Source: CBDCDJ01 sp965215355 (GTDB taxonomy: Bacteria; Deinococcota; Deinococci; Deinococcales; Trueperaceae). Taken from it: a stretch of 64,000 bases of DNA. Shown one piece after another: positions 25,534-34,504 of the stretch. Location: assembly GCA_965215355.1 (NCBI GenBank), contig CBDCDJ010000007.1, positions 62,001 to 126,000 of the forward strand, read 5' to 3'. Numbering within the stretch: position 1 is the stretch's first letter; each line of letters begins with the position of its first letter. The notes below the pieces were generated by a model that made no database searches, was not told the DNA's origin, and saw only the letters and a list, made by a program, of their open reading frames with translations. Both the position numbers and the translations under genes were made by a program.

Positions 25534-27348
25534 TCAACTTCCCGCCCCCACCTCTACCGCCCGGAACTGCCGCTCGTAAAGGTCGCGGTACAAGCCGCCT
25601 GCGCGCATAAGCTCGTCGTGCGTGCCCTGCTGAAGAATGCGCCCGTCGTCAATAACCAAAATCCGGTCAGCGTTGCGAACGGTCGACAGTCGATGGGCAA
25701 TCACAAAGGTCGTGCGGCCGACCATCAAGGTTTCCAAAGCCGCTTGCACTAACGCCTCGGACTCACTGTCTAAAGAACTCGTCGCCTCGTCCAAAATCAG
25801 GATGCGCGGGTTTTTGAGCAGCGCCCGCGCTATCGCCACCCGCTGCCGCTGCCCGCCTGAAAGTTTCACGCCGCGCTCGCCCACGACGGTTTCGTAACCG
25901 TCGGGAAACTCACGGATGAACTCGTGCGCGTTGGCGGCCTGGGCCGCGGCCTCGACCTCGGCGTCGGACGCGCCCGGCCGGCCGTAGCGGATGTTCTCCT
26001 TGACCGTGCCGGAAAAAAGCTGCGTCTCCTGCGGAACGATGCCGACGTGGTGGCGTAAGTCCTCGAGTCCTAAGTCACGGATGTCCACGCCGTCAAGCAA
26101 AATGCGGCCCTCCTGGGGGTCGTAAAAACGCGGGATGAGCGTGACGAGCGTGCTTTTGCCCGCCCCGCTCGGCCCGACCAGCGCGAGGATCTCGCCGGGC
26201 CGAGCGGTGAGCGAAATGTGTGAGAGCACCATCTCCTCGCCCCGGTCGCCGTAGCGAAACGAAACATCGTCGAAGCGCACCTCACCCCGCACTTGGGTTA
26301 GCGGCGCGGGTGTGGCGGTTTCGGGCAGGTCGGAGGTGGTGTCCAGAAGTTCGAAAATCCGCTTCGACGCGCCCAAAGCCTCCTGCAACTGGCTGTACAG
26401 TCCGGTGAAGCTGCCAATCGAGCCCGCCACGAACACGGTCAGCAGCAAGAAGGTGATGAGGTCGCCGCCCGGTAAGCTGCCGCTCAGCACCAGGCGGCTG
26501 CCGTACCAGAGCACGATGCCGATGCCGGTGAACATCGCCATGATGACCGTCGGCACGAAAAAAGCGCGCACTCGAGCGCGGCGCAAGGCGATGGCGTACG
26601 AGTCGTCCACGAGCTGGCCGTAGCGACTCGTCTCGAGCCCCTCGGCGGTAAACGACTTCACCACCCGGATGCCCGTAACAGCTTCCTCGGCGGCGGCGTT
26701 GGCGTCGGCGACGCGGTCTTGAAACTCGGTGCTGATTTTGCGCAGCTGCCGCCCGAAGTAAGCCGCCGCCAGGATGACCGCCGGGATAATCGCGAGCATC
26801 ACCAGCGACAGCCGGAAATTCAAAATGAACAGGTAAATGACGCCGCCAACGAGGGTAATCGACTGGTTGATGAACTGCGCCAGCGCGTTCGACACCGCGC
26901 CTTGTACCGTGGTGATGTCCGAGGTGAGCCGCGAGGTGATTTCGCCGGTTTTGCGCGCCTCGAAAAACGGCACCGGCAAGCCGAGCAGGTGTCCGTAGAG
27001 CGCCTTACGCAAGTCCGCCACCACGCCCTCCCCGACCAGGCCGAGGTTGTAGACCCGCAAGTAGTTGAAGACCGCCTGCAACACCGTAATCCCGATGAGC
27101 AGCAGCGCGATTTGGTTGAGGTTTTCAAACGCGAACGAGCCCGACCCAAAGGCCGTGTTGAACAGCCGCCCCGCCAGGGCCGGAAAAGCGAAACCGAGCA
27201 CGCTGGCGACGCTCACCGAGAGCACGCCGACGACGAGCTGCGTCCGGTAGGGCCGAGTGTAGCCGTAAAGCCGTTGCAACTGTTTGAGGTCGGGCGGCTT
27301 GCGCTCTCCCTGAGCGCTGCGGTCGGGAGAAGCGCGGCGTCTGAACAT
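25534..27348 (-). CDS. ABC exporter half-transporter (MsbA/LmrA type)
   Basis: A 604-residue fused membrane and ATPase half-transporter that works as a dimer. Six transmembrane segments cover residues about 30-310. The ATPase has Walker A GPSGAGKST, Q-loop, signature KLSGGQRQR, Walker B ILILDEATSSLD and the H-loop His in VIAHRLS. The ATG at 27348 gives the normal length; upstream codons in frame have no ribosome binding site. Substrates of such proteins range from lipid A to drugs and peptides, and nothing here decides. It is divergent from acetoacetyl-CoA synthetase. Confidence 0.92.
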   Translation of the reverse strand: MFRRRASPDRSAQGERKPPDLKQLQRLYGYTRPYRTQLVVGVLSVSVASVLGFAFPALAGRLFNTAFGSGSFAFENLNQIALLLIGITVLQAVFNYLRVYNLGLVGEGVVADLRKALYGHLLGLPVPFFEARKTGEITSRLTSDITTVQGAVSNALAQFINQSITLVGGVIYLFILNFRLSLVMLAIIPAVILAAAYFGRQLRKISTEFQDRVADANAAAEEAVTGIRVVKSFTAEGLETSRYGQLVDDSYAIALRRARVRAFFVPTVIMAMFTGIGIVLWYGSRLVLSGSLPGGDLITFLLLTVFVAGSIGSFTGLYSQLQEALGASKRIFELLDTTSDLPETATPAPLTQVRGEVRFDDVSFRYGDRGEEMVLSHISLTARPGEILALVGPSGAGKSTLVTLIPRFYDPQEGRILLDGVDIRDLGLEDLRHHVGIVPQETQLFSGTVKENIRYGRPGASDAEVEAAAQAANAHEFIREFPDGYETVVGERGVKLSGGQRQRVAIARALLKNPRILILDEATSSLDSESEALVQAALETLMVGRTTFVIAHRLSTVRNADRILVIDDGRILQQGTHDELMRAGGLYRDLYERQFRAVEVGAGS

Positions 27349-27479
27349 GAATAGAGTGTACTGAGTCGCGCTTGAAGCGGGTGTAAGCGAGCTTCCGACT
27401 TCGTTTTGAGGCAACCGAGACAGGGCATCCTGAGACGGGGCGCGGGGTAAACTGGTTCGAAACCTGCAAAGGGGGACGT

Positions 27480-29462
27480 ATGGAACCGTTGTGGACACCC
27501 TCTCGAGACCGTATTGAAGCGAGCAACTTGTACGCCTTTAAAGAGGCTGTGAGCCGTCACTCGGGCCTCGAGCTGGGGACTTACAAAGCTCTTCACGCCT
27601 GGTCGGTCGAAAACCCGGCCGCGTTCTGGTCGTTTTACGTCGACTGGGCCGGGATAGGGTTCGGCGGTTCTTTTAAAACCGTGCTGAGCGACGACCCCAT
27701 GCCTTTTACCAGGTGGTTTGAAGGCGCGACGCTCAACTACGCGCAGCAGCTTCTTTTTCCCAAAGCCCTAACGTCTCCCGACCAACCCGCCCTCATATCA
27801 GTGACCGAAACGGGCGCGGAGCGGACGTTGAGCTACGCTGAGTTGCGGGGTGAAGTTGCCCGTTGCGCGGCGGCGCTGCGCCGAGAAGGTGTCGGCGTTG
27901 GTGACCGGGTCGCCGCCTTTGCGACGAACACGCCGGAAACGGTGATTGTACTCTTAGCTTGCGCGTCTCTCGGCGCGGTGTTCAGCAGCTGCTCGCCGGA
28001 CTTCGGCCTCGACGCGGCCGCGTCGCGCTTCGGGCAAATCGAGCCGAGGTTGCTGTTCGCCTCGCCGTTTTACTCCTACGGCGGCAAACGCTTCGAGACC
28101 TTAGAGACCGTGCGCAGATTGGTTGAGGGAATGGAAAGTGTGGAGCGGGTCGTGCTGCTGCCTTACCCTGGGGAGGACCCCCCCCAGCCCCCCCTCGAAG
28201 GGGGGGAGTCCGCTAGGGCGGGGGGGGCCAGCTTCGCAGTGTGGAAAGACTGGCTCGAGCCCCACGCCGCCCTGACCTTTGAGCAACTCCCCTTCGACCA
28301 CCCGCTCTACATCCTCTTTTCGTCGGGCACGACCGGCCTGCCCAAGGCGATGGTCCACCGCGCGGGCGGCGCGCTGCTCAAACACCATTCGGAACAGCGT
28401 TTGCACTGCGACGTCAACCCTGGTGACCAGGTGTTTTACTTTTCGACCTGCGGCTGGATGATGTGGAACTGGCTCGTCTCGGCGCTGGCCCAGGGCGCAG
28501 CCGTGGTGCAGTTCGAGGGTTCGCCGGGCCATCCCGACCTGAACGTGCTGTGGCGCTTAGCTGAAAAACACAGCGTCGCCTTTTTCGGAACGAGCGCGCG
28601 CTACCTGCACACGCTCCAGGGCGCGGGCGTGACGCCGAAAACCACTTTCGACTTGAGCGCCCTCCGCACCGTCGCCTCGACCGGCTCGCCGCTCGCCCCG
28701 AGCGGGTTCGAGTACGTTTGTACCAACATCAAAGAAGACGTTCACCTCGCCAGCATTTCGGGCGGAACCGACGTCGTCGGCTGTTTTATGCTCGGCGTGC
28801 CGACAGAGCCGGTGTACGTCGGGCAAATTCAAGGCCCGGCCTTGGGCGTCGACCTCGTCGCACTCTCGGAAACGGGGGAGAGCGTGGTCGGTGAGCCCGG
28901 CGAGCTCGTGTGCCGGCAGCCGCTGCCCTCGATGCCGCTGAAGTTTTGGAACGACCCCGGATTTGAGCGCTACCTGGGCGCGTACTTTGAAAAGTATCCG
29001 GGCTTGTGGCGGCACGGCGACCTCATCGAAATTACCCATCAGGGCGGCGTGGTGGTTTACGGGCGCAGCGACGCGACGCTGAACCCCGGCGGCGTGCGCA
29101 TCGGCACCGCGGAGCTGTACCGGCCGCTGGAAGACGTTCCCGAAATCGTCGACGCTTGCGCCGTGGGTAAACGGGAAAACGGCGACGAGGTCATCTGGCT
29201 GTTCGTGGTTTTGAAAGACGGGGCGCAGCTCGACAACGCCCTGCGCGACCGCATCCGAGCGCACATCCGCGAACACGCCAGCCCGCGCCACGTGCCGCGG
29301 CGCGTGGTTCAGGTTGCGCAGTTGCCGCGAACCCGCAGCGGCAAGACGGTGGAGATGGCGGTGTCGAATCTCGTCAACGGCACCAGTGTCCCCAACCGCG
29401 AGGTGATGGCGAACCCGGAGGCGTTGGACGAGATTGCAAACCTCGTCAAAAGAGACGTTTAG
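27480..29462 (+). CDS. aacS: Acetoacetyl-CoA synthetase
   Basis: A 660-residue AMP-forming ligase that activates acetoacetate to acetoacetyl-CoA. The family marks are the P-loop FSSGTTGLPKAMVHRAGG near 280, CGWMMWNWLVSALAQGA near 325, GGTDVVGCF near 428, and the C-terminal catalytic Lys in RTRSGKTVEMAV. The length and the CGWMMWNW block are diagnostic for AacS. The ATG at 27480 follows AAAGGGGG. Residues about 231-249 (DPPQPPLEGGESARAGG) are an odd Pro/Gly stretch encoded by a palindromic repeat. Role: use of ketone bodies or polyhydroxybutyrate products. Confidence 0.93.
   Translation: MEPLWTPSRDRIEASNLYAFKEAVSRHSGLELGTYKALHAWSVENPAAFWSFYVDWAGIGFGGSFKTVLSDDPMPFTRWFEGATLNYAQQLLFPKALTSPDQPALISVTETGAERTLSYAELRGEVARCAAALRREGVGVGDRVAAFATNTPETVIVLLACASLGAVFSSCSPDFGLDAAASRFGQIEPRLLFASPFYSYGGKRFETLETVRRLVEGMESVERVVLLPYPGEDPPQPPLEGGESARAGGASFAVWKDWLEPHAALTFEQLPFDHPLYILFSSGTTGLPKAMVHRAGGALLKHHSEQRLHCDVNPGDQVFYFSTCGWMMWNWLVSALAQGAAVVQFEGSPGHPDLNVLWRLAEKHSVAFFGTSARYLHTLQGAGVTPKTTFDLSALRTVASTGSPLAPSGFEYVCTNIKEDVHLASISGGTDVVGCFMLGVPTEPVYVGQIQGPALGVDLVALSETGESVVGEPGELVCRQPLPSMPLKFWNDPGFERYLGAYFEKYPGLWRHGDLIEITHQGGVVVYGRSDATLNPGGVRIGTAELYRPLEDVPEIVDACAVGKRENGDEVIWLFVVLKDGAQLDNALRDRIRAHIREHASPRHVPRRVVQVAQLPRTRSGKTVEMAVSNLVNGTSVPNREVMANPEALDEIANLVKRDV
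28172..28228 (+). repeat. GC palindromic repeat inside aacS
   Basis: The coding strand carries a run of eight C, then CCCCCCC-TCGAA-GGGGGGG (28188-28206), then a further G-run at 28216-28227. It adds about 17 to 20 residues in frame between LLPYPGE and FAVWKDW. Similar C-run/TCGAA/G-run palindromes are common as intergenic repeats in other bacteria, so this looks like a repeat inserted into the gene. Confidence 0.6.
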
Positions 29463-29496
29463 GCGGCGCTGCAGCGGGTCCGGTAGGTGCGCTGGT

Positions 29497-30351
29497 TTAA
29501 TATGTTTCCAAAACCTCCACTGGGCTGCCCAACTGCAGGCACCTTTCGCTACTTAAAAAGCTGTGGACGAAGTGTCGTCCGAAATGCACCTCGCGCCCCA
29601 CGCGGCGGTAGGCGGCGAGCGTTTTGAGCGGTTCTTTGTGCCACTCGGCGCTTTGCTGGTCGACGCCTATCATCATGCAGCGTGCGGTGGGACCGGCGCT
29701 GTGGAGCAGCAGCGGCCCGACGCGCACCCGCTTCCAGGTGTCCTCTTCATAAGCCGCACAGCCGCTGACGACGAGGTTGGGCCGAAAGCGGTCCATCGGC
29801 ACGGGCGTGTCCAAGCGGCGGTTGAGGTCGGCCAGGGAGGCTTCTGAGACCAGGTGAAACGGGTTCCCGTCGACAAAGCTCAGCGCCGTGTCGGGAAACG
29901 TCTCGCTCATCGGGCGAAACGTCGTGTCGGGCATAAAGACGAGGTGGTAGTCCCCGTCCAAATAGGTGCTGAACCACGCGTCGGTCTCCGCACCCACCGT
30001 CTCCGCCGCCATAGCGTCGCCCCACAAGCGCACGCCCCAGGCGGGGCCGTAGGTGTCCCGGATGGGCACGGCAAGCTTGGGCATGTCGGTTGCGCTGACC
30101 AAAAGGTGCGTGGCGGTCCGCTCGGCCTGGACCCCGGCCAAACGGGGCCGGGTGCGCTGGGTGACGAGCTTGCCGGAGGCGTCCACCACCATAAAGCGGC
30201 GGTCGTACTCGAGCCCGCGCACCCCGACTTCGGCCGCGGTCCAGGCCACACCCGCCGCCGACTTGATGGGGTAGCTGAAAATACCGCTGAGCGAGACAGC
30301 CGTCGTGCGAGCAGGTAGGGTGGTTTGAGGGGTAAGAGGAAAAACGGACAT
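29497..30351 (-). CDS. MOSC domain protein (YcbX/MOCS3 C-terminal type)
   Basis: A 284-residue protein. The N-terminal beta-barrel domain starts VSLSGIFSYPIKSAAGV and continues GLEYDRRFMVVDASGKLVTQR. The C-terminal MOSC domain carries DRFRPNLVVSG and the conserved Cys in GPTARCMMIGVDQ, which ligates molybdenum cofactor or receives sulfur in the family. Relatives (mARC, YcbX) reduce N-hydroxylated compounds with an electron-donor partner; no ferredoxin domain is fused here. The ATG at 30351 fits the domain start. Confidence 0.88.
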   Translation of the reverse strand: MSVFPLTPQTTLPARTTAVSLSGIFSYPIKSAAGVAWTAAEVGVRGLEYDRRFMVVDASGKLVTQRTRPRLAGVQAERTATHLLVSATDMPKLAVPIRDTYGPAWGVRLWGDAMAAETVGAETDAWFSTYLDGDYHLVFMPDTTFRPMSETFPDTALSFVDGNPFHLVSEASLADLNRRLDTPVPMDRFRPNLVVSGCAAYEEDTWKRVRVGPLLLHSAGPTARCMMIGVDQQSAEWHKEPLKTLAAYRRVGREVHFGRHFVHSFLSSERCLQLGSPVEVLETY

Positions 30352-30426
30352 AATTTTCGGAGTATAACAATGTAGCGTCAACTACGAAGTGAATGAATTC
30401 TTATAGGGAGGGCTCGAGGGCTTCAT

Positions 30427-30461
30427 AAAAACGCCGTTCGGCTGGGAACCGAACGGCGTTT
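30427..30461 (-). terminator. Intrinsic terminator of the sugar-type ABC operon
   Basis: AAACGCCGTTCGG and CCGAACGGCGTTT form a 13-bp stem with a 7-base loop. On the minus strand the stem runs into TTTTTATG. It lies 19 bases beyond the last permease gene. Confidence 0.88.
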
Positions 30462-30479
30462 GTCGCTGTCAAACCGCCG

Positions 30480-31646
30480 TCAACCCTTGACCGACCCCGC
30501 CATCATGCCGCGCACGAAGTAACGCTGCAGCGCGAAGAAGATGACGAGCGGGACAATCATGCTGATAAATGCGCCCGCGGTGAGGAGTTCCCAGTCTTGG
30601 CCCTTGGAGCCGACCAGCTCGGCCAGCTCGCGCGTCACCACGCGGTTCTCGATTTTGGTTCCTAAAAAGGTTAGCGCGACCAGCAGGTCGTTCCACACCC
30701 ACAGGAACTGGAAAATCGCGAACGAGGCGATGGCCGGCACCGACAGCGGCAGAATCAGCGTCGAGAACTTTGTAAAAGGTGAGGCCCCGTCGACCTCCGC
30801 CGACTCGATGATCTCGCTCGGAATGGTCGAGATGTAGCCGTAGAGCAGGTAAATCGCGAGCGGCATTCCGAAACCGGTGTGGGCCAGCCAGATGCCCAGG
30901 TAGGTCCCGTTCAGGTCTAGGTCTAAGTAGATGCGCAGGATGGGGATGAGCGCCACGTGCAGCGGCACGACCATGAGGATGACGACGACCGCGAAAAAGA
31001 AGTTGCGCAGCGGAAACTTCAGCCAGGCGAAGGCGTAGGCCGCGAACGCGGCGATGGTGATGGGGATGACCACGGCGGGGATGGTGACGAGAAGGCTGTT
31101 GATAAAAGCTCGGCCCATGTTCTCGGTCTGCAGCACGGCGCGGTAGTTGTCGAGCGTCCACTGTTCACGCCACTCCCTCGAGCCGAAACGGATGGTTCGC
31201 GGGACCTCGCTTGAGGCCAGGCTCGCCTCGACCTCCTCCAGGCGACCTTGCAAGCGCTCCAAGCGGTCTTGCGTGCTGTCGACGTCGTCTTGGGCTTCGG
31301 CGAGGGCCTCTTCGGCTGCGCTTATTTGCGCCGCGGCACCCGCCGCCTGCGCCGCTTCTAAGTCGGCCTGCGCCGCGGAAAGCGTCTCTTGCCGCTCTGT
31401 CAACTGGCTCAGGGCGTTGTCGACGGCGCGCTGCCGGTCGTCAAGGTCTCGGGTCAGCTCGGCGTAGACGGGGTTTTCGCGCTGCAAACTGAACACCGAC
31501 CACCAGCCGGTCTCGTTGATGTCTTGCTCGCTGCGAAACGAACTCAGCAGCACGCCGAAGGTCGGGATGGACCAAAAGATGCAAATCAGCGCGACGATGA
31601 TGAACAGGGGACTGCGGACCAGGGCTTTTCTAGCGTCGAAAGTCAC
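30480..31646 (-). CDS. Carbohydrate ABC transporter permease (MalG-like) with coiled-coil insert
   Basis: A 388-residue inner-membrane permease. After the first membrane segment (IIVALICIFWSIPTFGVLL, about 15-34) comes FRSEQDINETGWW, normal for MalG-type subunits. Then residues about 60-148 form a strongly heptad-patterned coiled coil rich in Glu, Ala and Gln (LTERQETLSAAQADLEAAQ and so on). The usual TM2-TM6 follow, including the EAA loop EIIESAEVDGASPFTKF. Most MalG proteins have about 280 residues, so the insert explains the extra 100. It lies 3 bases after the MalF-like gene. The insert would lie outside the membrane, near the binding protein. Confidence 0.88.
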   Translation of the reverse strand: MTFDARKALVRSPLFIIVALICIFWSIPTFGVLLSSFRSEQDINETGWWSVFSLQRENPVYAELTRDLDDRQRAVDNALSQLTERQETLSAAQADLEAAQAAGAAAQISAAEEALAEAQDDVDSTQDRLERLQGRLEEVEASLASSEVPRTIRFGSREWREQWTLDNYRAVLQTENMGRAFINSLLVTIPAVVIPITIAAFAAYAFAWLKFPLRNFFFAVVVILMVVPLHVALIPILRIYLDLDLNGTYLGIWLAHTGFGMPLAIYLLYGYISTIPSEIIESAEVDGASPFTKFSTLILPLSVPAIASFAIFQFLWVWNDLLVALTFLGTKIENRVVTRELAELVGSKGQDWELLTAGAFISMIVPLVIFFALQRYFVRGMMAGSVKG

Positions 31647-31649
31647 GCT

Positions 31650-32765
31650 CTACCTCGCCGTCTTTCGAAGTTCGTGCAAGTTCCAGAAAATGACCGGTAA
31701 CACCGCGACCAAGAGCAGCGTCGCCAGCGCGCTGCCGAGGCCGTAGTTGGCGTTGGTGAACATCTCGCGGAACATGCGGTTGGCGAGCACGTCCGCGCCG
31801 AACAGCTGGCCGCCGAACACGTAAACGATGTCGAACACTTTCAGCACCATGATCAGCACCGTCGTGGTGACGGTGAGGATGGTGGGCGCGATGAAGGGAA
31901 TGATGATCCTGAAAAAAACGGTGTACTCGTTGGCCCCGTCGATGCGCCCGGCCTCCATGAGTTCCGCCGGCACGCCCTTGATGGCCGAGGACAAGATGAC
32001 CATGCAAAAGCCGGTGATCATCCAGAACATGATGAACATAAACGCAAAGTTGTTGATGGGAAAGGTGCGGACGAAGTCGAGGCCGGTGCCGCCGACGCCT
32101 TCGATGATGGCGTTGACAAAGCCGATTTCTGGCAGGTTCGGGTTGGTTTGCTTGGCGTACATGAACTTCCAAATCACCGACGCGCCCACCGCCGAAATCG
32201 CCATCGGCAAGAAAATCAGCGACTTGGCGAGCGGTTCCGCCCAACCGATGCGGTCCACCAGCAGCGCGATGACGAGGCCCACGCTCACCGACGCCCCCGT
32301 GACGAGGACAATCCACAACAGGTTGTTGACCAAAACCTGCCGCATGGTGGGGTCGGTAAAGATAAACGCGAAGTTGTCGAAACCGACGAACTGGGTGGAG
32401 TTGCGGTTCATGACGCTGCGCCTGAACGTGTCCAAGGCCGGATAAACGAGGTAGACGCTCAAGATGACCATCGCCGGCCCGACGAAAACGTAAGGGCGGA
32501 GCGCGTCGCGCACCCGCACGGGCAGGCGCTCGACCAAGTTGTTGGTCGCCCAGTACAAAAACCAAATGCCGAAAATTCCGACCACGAGCGCCACCACGGC
32601 GATGAGCGCCATCGGCGCGTCGGCGTCGCGCATAAAAATAAAACTGCGCCAGAGCAGAAGAAACCCGACGACCGGGACGATCAAGGCGGCTACGGCGCGC
32701 AAGGGTCCGGTCAAAAGTGGATTGTCCGGACCTCCCTGCTGCTTCCTCGGTTGACTCTGATCCAC
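31650..32765 (-). CDS. Carbohydrate ABC transporter permease (MalF-like)
   Basis: A 371-residue permease with about eight membrane segments. The first two (about 28-45 and 54-72) are extra to the core, as in longer MalF-type subunits. The core includes VFVGPAMVILSVYLVYPALDTF and the EAA loop ELMEAGRIDGANEYTVFFRI. It pairs with the MalG-like subunit. The GTG at 32765 follows GAGGAGGG. No ATPase gene is in the cluster, so a shared MsmK/UgpC-type ATPase elsewhere is likely. The substrate, probably an alpha-glucoside or oligosaccharide, is inferred from family only. Confidence 0.9.
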   Translation of the reverse strand: MDQSQPRKQQGGPDNPLLTGPLRAVAALIVPVVGFLLLWRSFIFMRDADAPMALIAVVALVVGIFGIWFLYWATNNLVERLPVRVRDALRPYVFVGPAMVILSVYLVYPALDTFRRSVMNRNSTQFVGFDNFAFIFTDPTMRQVLVNNLLWIVLVTGASVSVGLVIALLVDRIGWAEPLAKSLIFLPMAISAVGASVIWKFMYAKQTNPNLPEIGFVNAIIEGVGGTGLDFVRTFPINNFAFMFIMFWMITGFCMVILSSAIKGVPAELMEAGRIDGANEYTVFFRIIIPFIAPTILTVTTTVLIMVLKVFDIVYVFGGQLFGADVLANRMFREMFTNANYGLGSALATLLLVAVLPVIFWNLHELRKTAR

Positions 32766-32853
32766 GTAAAATCCCTCCTCGCTTCGCTCTGGGTGGCAAT
32801 TTTTGTTTGACCTCGGCTTTGGTCAGCTTAACACACTTTTTTCGGTAGAAACG

Positions 32854-32882
32854 AAAAGGGGAGGGTCTTGGAGACCCTCCCC
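32854..32882 (-). terminator. Intercistronic terminator after the binding-protein gene
   Basis: On the minus strand GGGGAGGGTCT and AGACCCTCCCC form an 11-bp stem with loop CCA, followed by TTTTCGTTT. It lies between the binding protein (ends 32903) and the MalF-like gene. Partial read-through would give more binding protein than permease. Confidence 0.82.
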
Positions 32883-32902
32883 GCGCGACGCGTGTGCGGT
32901 GT

Positions 32903-34168
32903 TTACTGGGGCCAGGTTTGGTCGATGCTGTTCAGCGCCGTGTCGAGGTCGGTGCCCTGAACATAGTCGACGATGCCTTGCCAGAAGCTGCCCGCGCCGA
33001 CTTGCGCCGGTTGCAGGTCGCTGCCGTCGAAACGAACGCTGTCGGCGTTGGCGAGGATTTCGGCCAAACCGCGCTCTTGCTCGCGGTAGACGCTCGGGTC
33101 AACCGAGGTGACCGGCGACACAAACACGCCCGCTTCGATGCCGGGTTGCAAGAATTCGGGCTGCGTCATGTACTCCATGACCTGCCGCGCTTCGGGGGTG
33201 TCGACGAACATCGAGCAGACGTCGCCGCTGATGAGCACCGGGTTGCCGTACTCTTCGTCGATGGCTGGGAAGGCGAAGTACCACAGGTCGCCGTCGGGGG
33301 CGATCTCGAGACCCTCGAGCCGGTCACCGAGCCAAGGCGGCATGAACGAGCCCATCTTGGTCATAAACGCTTGGTCTTCGACTATCGGCACGCCGGTGTC
33401 GAAAAAGCTCACGCCGAGGATGCGGTCGGTGCCGCCCAAGACGTAGCCGTCTTTAAGCATCACGTCGCCCATGAGTTCCCAGGCGCGCTTCACTTCGGGC
33501 GAGTCGAACATCAGGCGCTCGTCGGGGGAGGCGGGTACGGTAAAGGCGTCGTAGTTCTCGAGCGAGGTCGTGCGCAGCATGATGTCTTCGATCCAGTCGG
33601 TGCCGACCCAGCCGGTCGCCGCGCCGGACTCCATCGACACGCTCCAGGGCACGCCGCCGTCGGCGACGATCTGGTCGGACAGGGCCATCAGTTCGTCCCA
33701 GGTTTCGGGCACTTCGTAGCCGAAGTCGTCGAACATTCTGGGCGAGTACCACACCAGGCTTTTCACGACCACGCGCATCCACACGCCGAGCACCTTGCCC
33801 GAGCCGTCGTAGGCCGTGGCGATGTCGACCAGGCCGGGCAGGTAGCGCTCTTCTAAGGTCGAGCGGTCGATAAACGAGGTCACGTCGACGATGCGGTCGG
33901 AGAAGCGGTTCATCAGGCCCGGTTGCGGGAAGCAGGCGATGTCGGGCGGGTCGCCCGCTTCGATGCGGGTGTTGACCAAAATCTCGAAGTCGCTGGCACC
34001 CTCGTAAGTGATGTCGATGCCGGACGCTTCCTCGAGCTGGGCGAAGCCGGCGTTGATGGCGTCGACCTCGCTCGCGTCGGTAAACGCGCCGAACACGGTC
34101 ACCTGGGCGGTAGCGGCGCTCAGCGCGGCCGCCAAACTCAAGGCTGCTAAAACTAGCCATTTCTTCAT
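32903..34168 (-). CDS. Carbohydrate ABC transporter substrate-binding protein
   Basis: A 421-residue exported solute-binding protein. The signal peptide MKKWLVLAALSLAAALSAATAQ has an AxA site and no lipobox. The mature part shows the family 1 pattern: DAINAGFAQLEEASGIDITYEG, then GDPPDIACFPQPGLMNRF. Aromatic residues spread through the protein fit a sugar ligand. ATG at 34168 with GAGGTGAAAG upstream. A good promoter lies about 100 bases upstream and a strong hairpin follows. First gene of the importer operon. Confidence 0.92.
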   Translation of the reverse strand: MKKWLVLAALSLAAALSAATAQVTVFGAFTDASEVDAINAGFAQLEEASGIDITYEGASDFEILVNTRIEAGDPPDIACFPQPGLMNRFSDRIVDVTSFIDRSTLEERYLPGLVDIATAYDGSGKVLGVWMRVVVKSLVWYSPRMFDDFGYEVPETWDELMALSDQIVADGGVPWSVSMESGAATGWVGTDWIEDIMLRTTSLENYDAFTVPASPDERLMFDSPEVKRAWELMGDVMLKDGYVLGGTDRILGVSFFDTGVPIVEDQAFMTKMGSFMPPWLGDRLEGLEIAPDGDLWYFAFPAIDEEYGNPVLISGDVCSMFVDTPEARQVMEYMTQPEFLQPGIEAGVFVSPVTSVDPSVYREQERGLAEILANADSVRFDGSDLQPAQVGAGSFWQGIVDYVQGTDLDTALNSIDQTWPQ

Positions 34169-34267
34169 CTTTCACCTCTTTCAAGTCACCAATTGCGACA
34201 CGTCACGGCTCGAAAGACGACCCGAACGGGGTCTGCGGAGCGTGTTGCGGTCGAATTGAGTGATTCG

Positions 34268-34297
34268 ACTATAACAGGGCTGTCAGGGAGCGTGCAA
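34268..34297 (-). promoter_or_regulatory. Sigma70-type promoter of the ABC importer operon
   Basis: On the minus strand TTGCAC (34297-34292) and TATAGT (34273-34268) are 18 bases apart. Transcription would start near 34261, leaving a leader of about 90 bases. It lies in a 336-base gap (34169-34504) that shows no other clear feature; no operator symmetry stands out. Confidence 0.6.
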
Positions 34298-34504
34298 GCC
34301 GCTCACCCCACAATTCCTTCACCGAACCTTGACCTGCGCCGTCTACAAAGGCGGTCTCAAAGGGACGAGCAGCCGTGAGTTCGGCGCTCGGTTTGTCGTT
34401 CTAGGTTACTTCCGGACTGTGCGCTCGTGCCGCGCAGCCGTGCACCTGCTCGTCCCCCACAATCTTTCCCCCATAATCTTTCATTGCCATAGTTGCTCGG
34501 CGTC

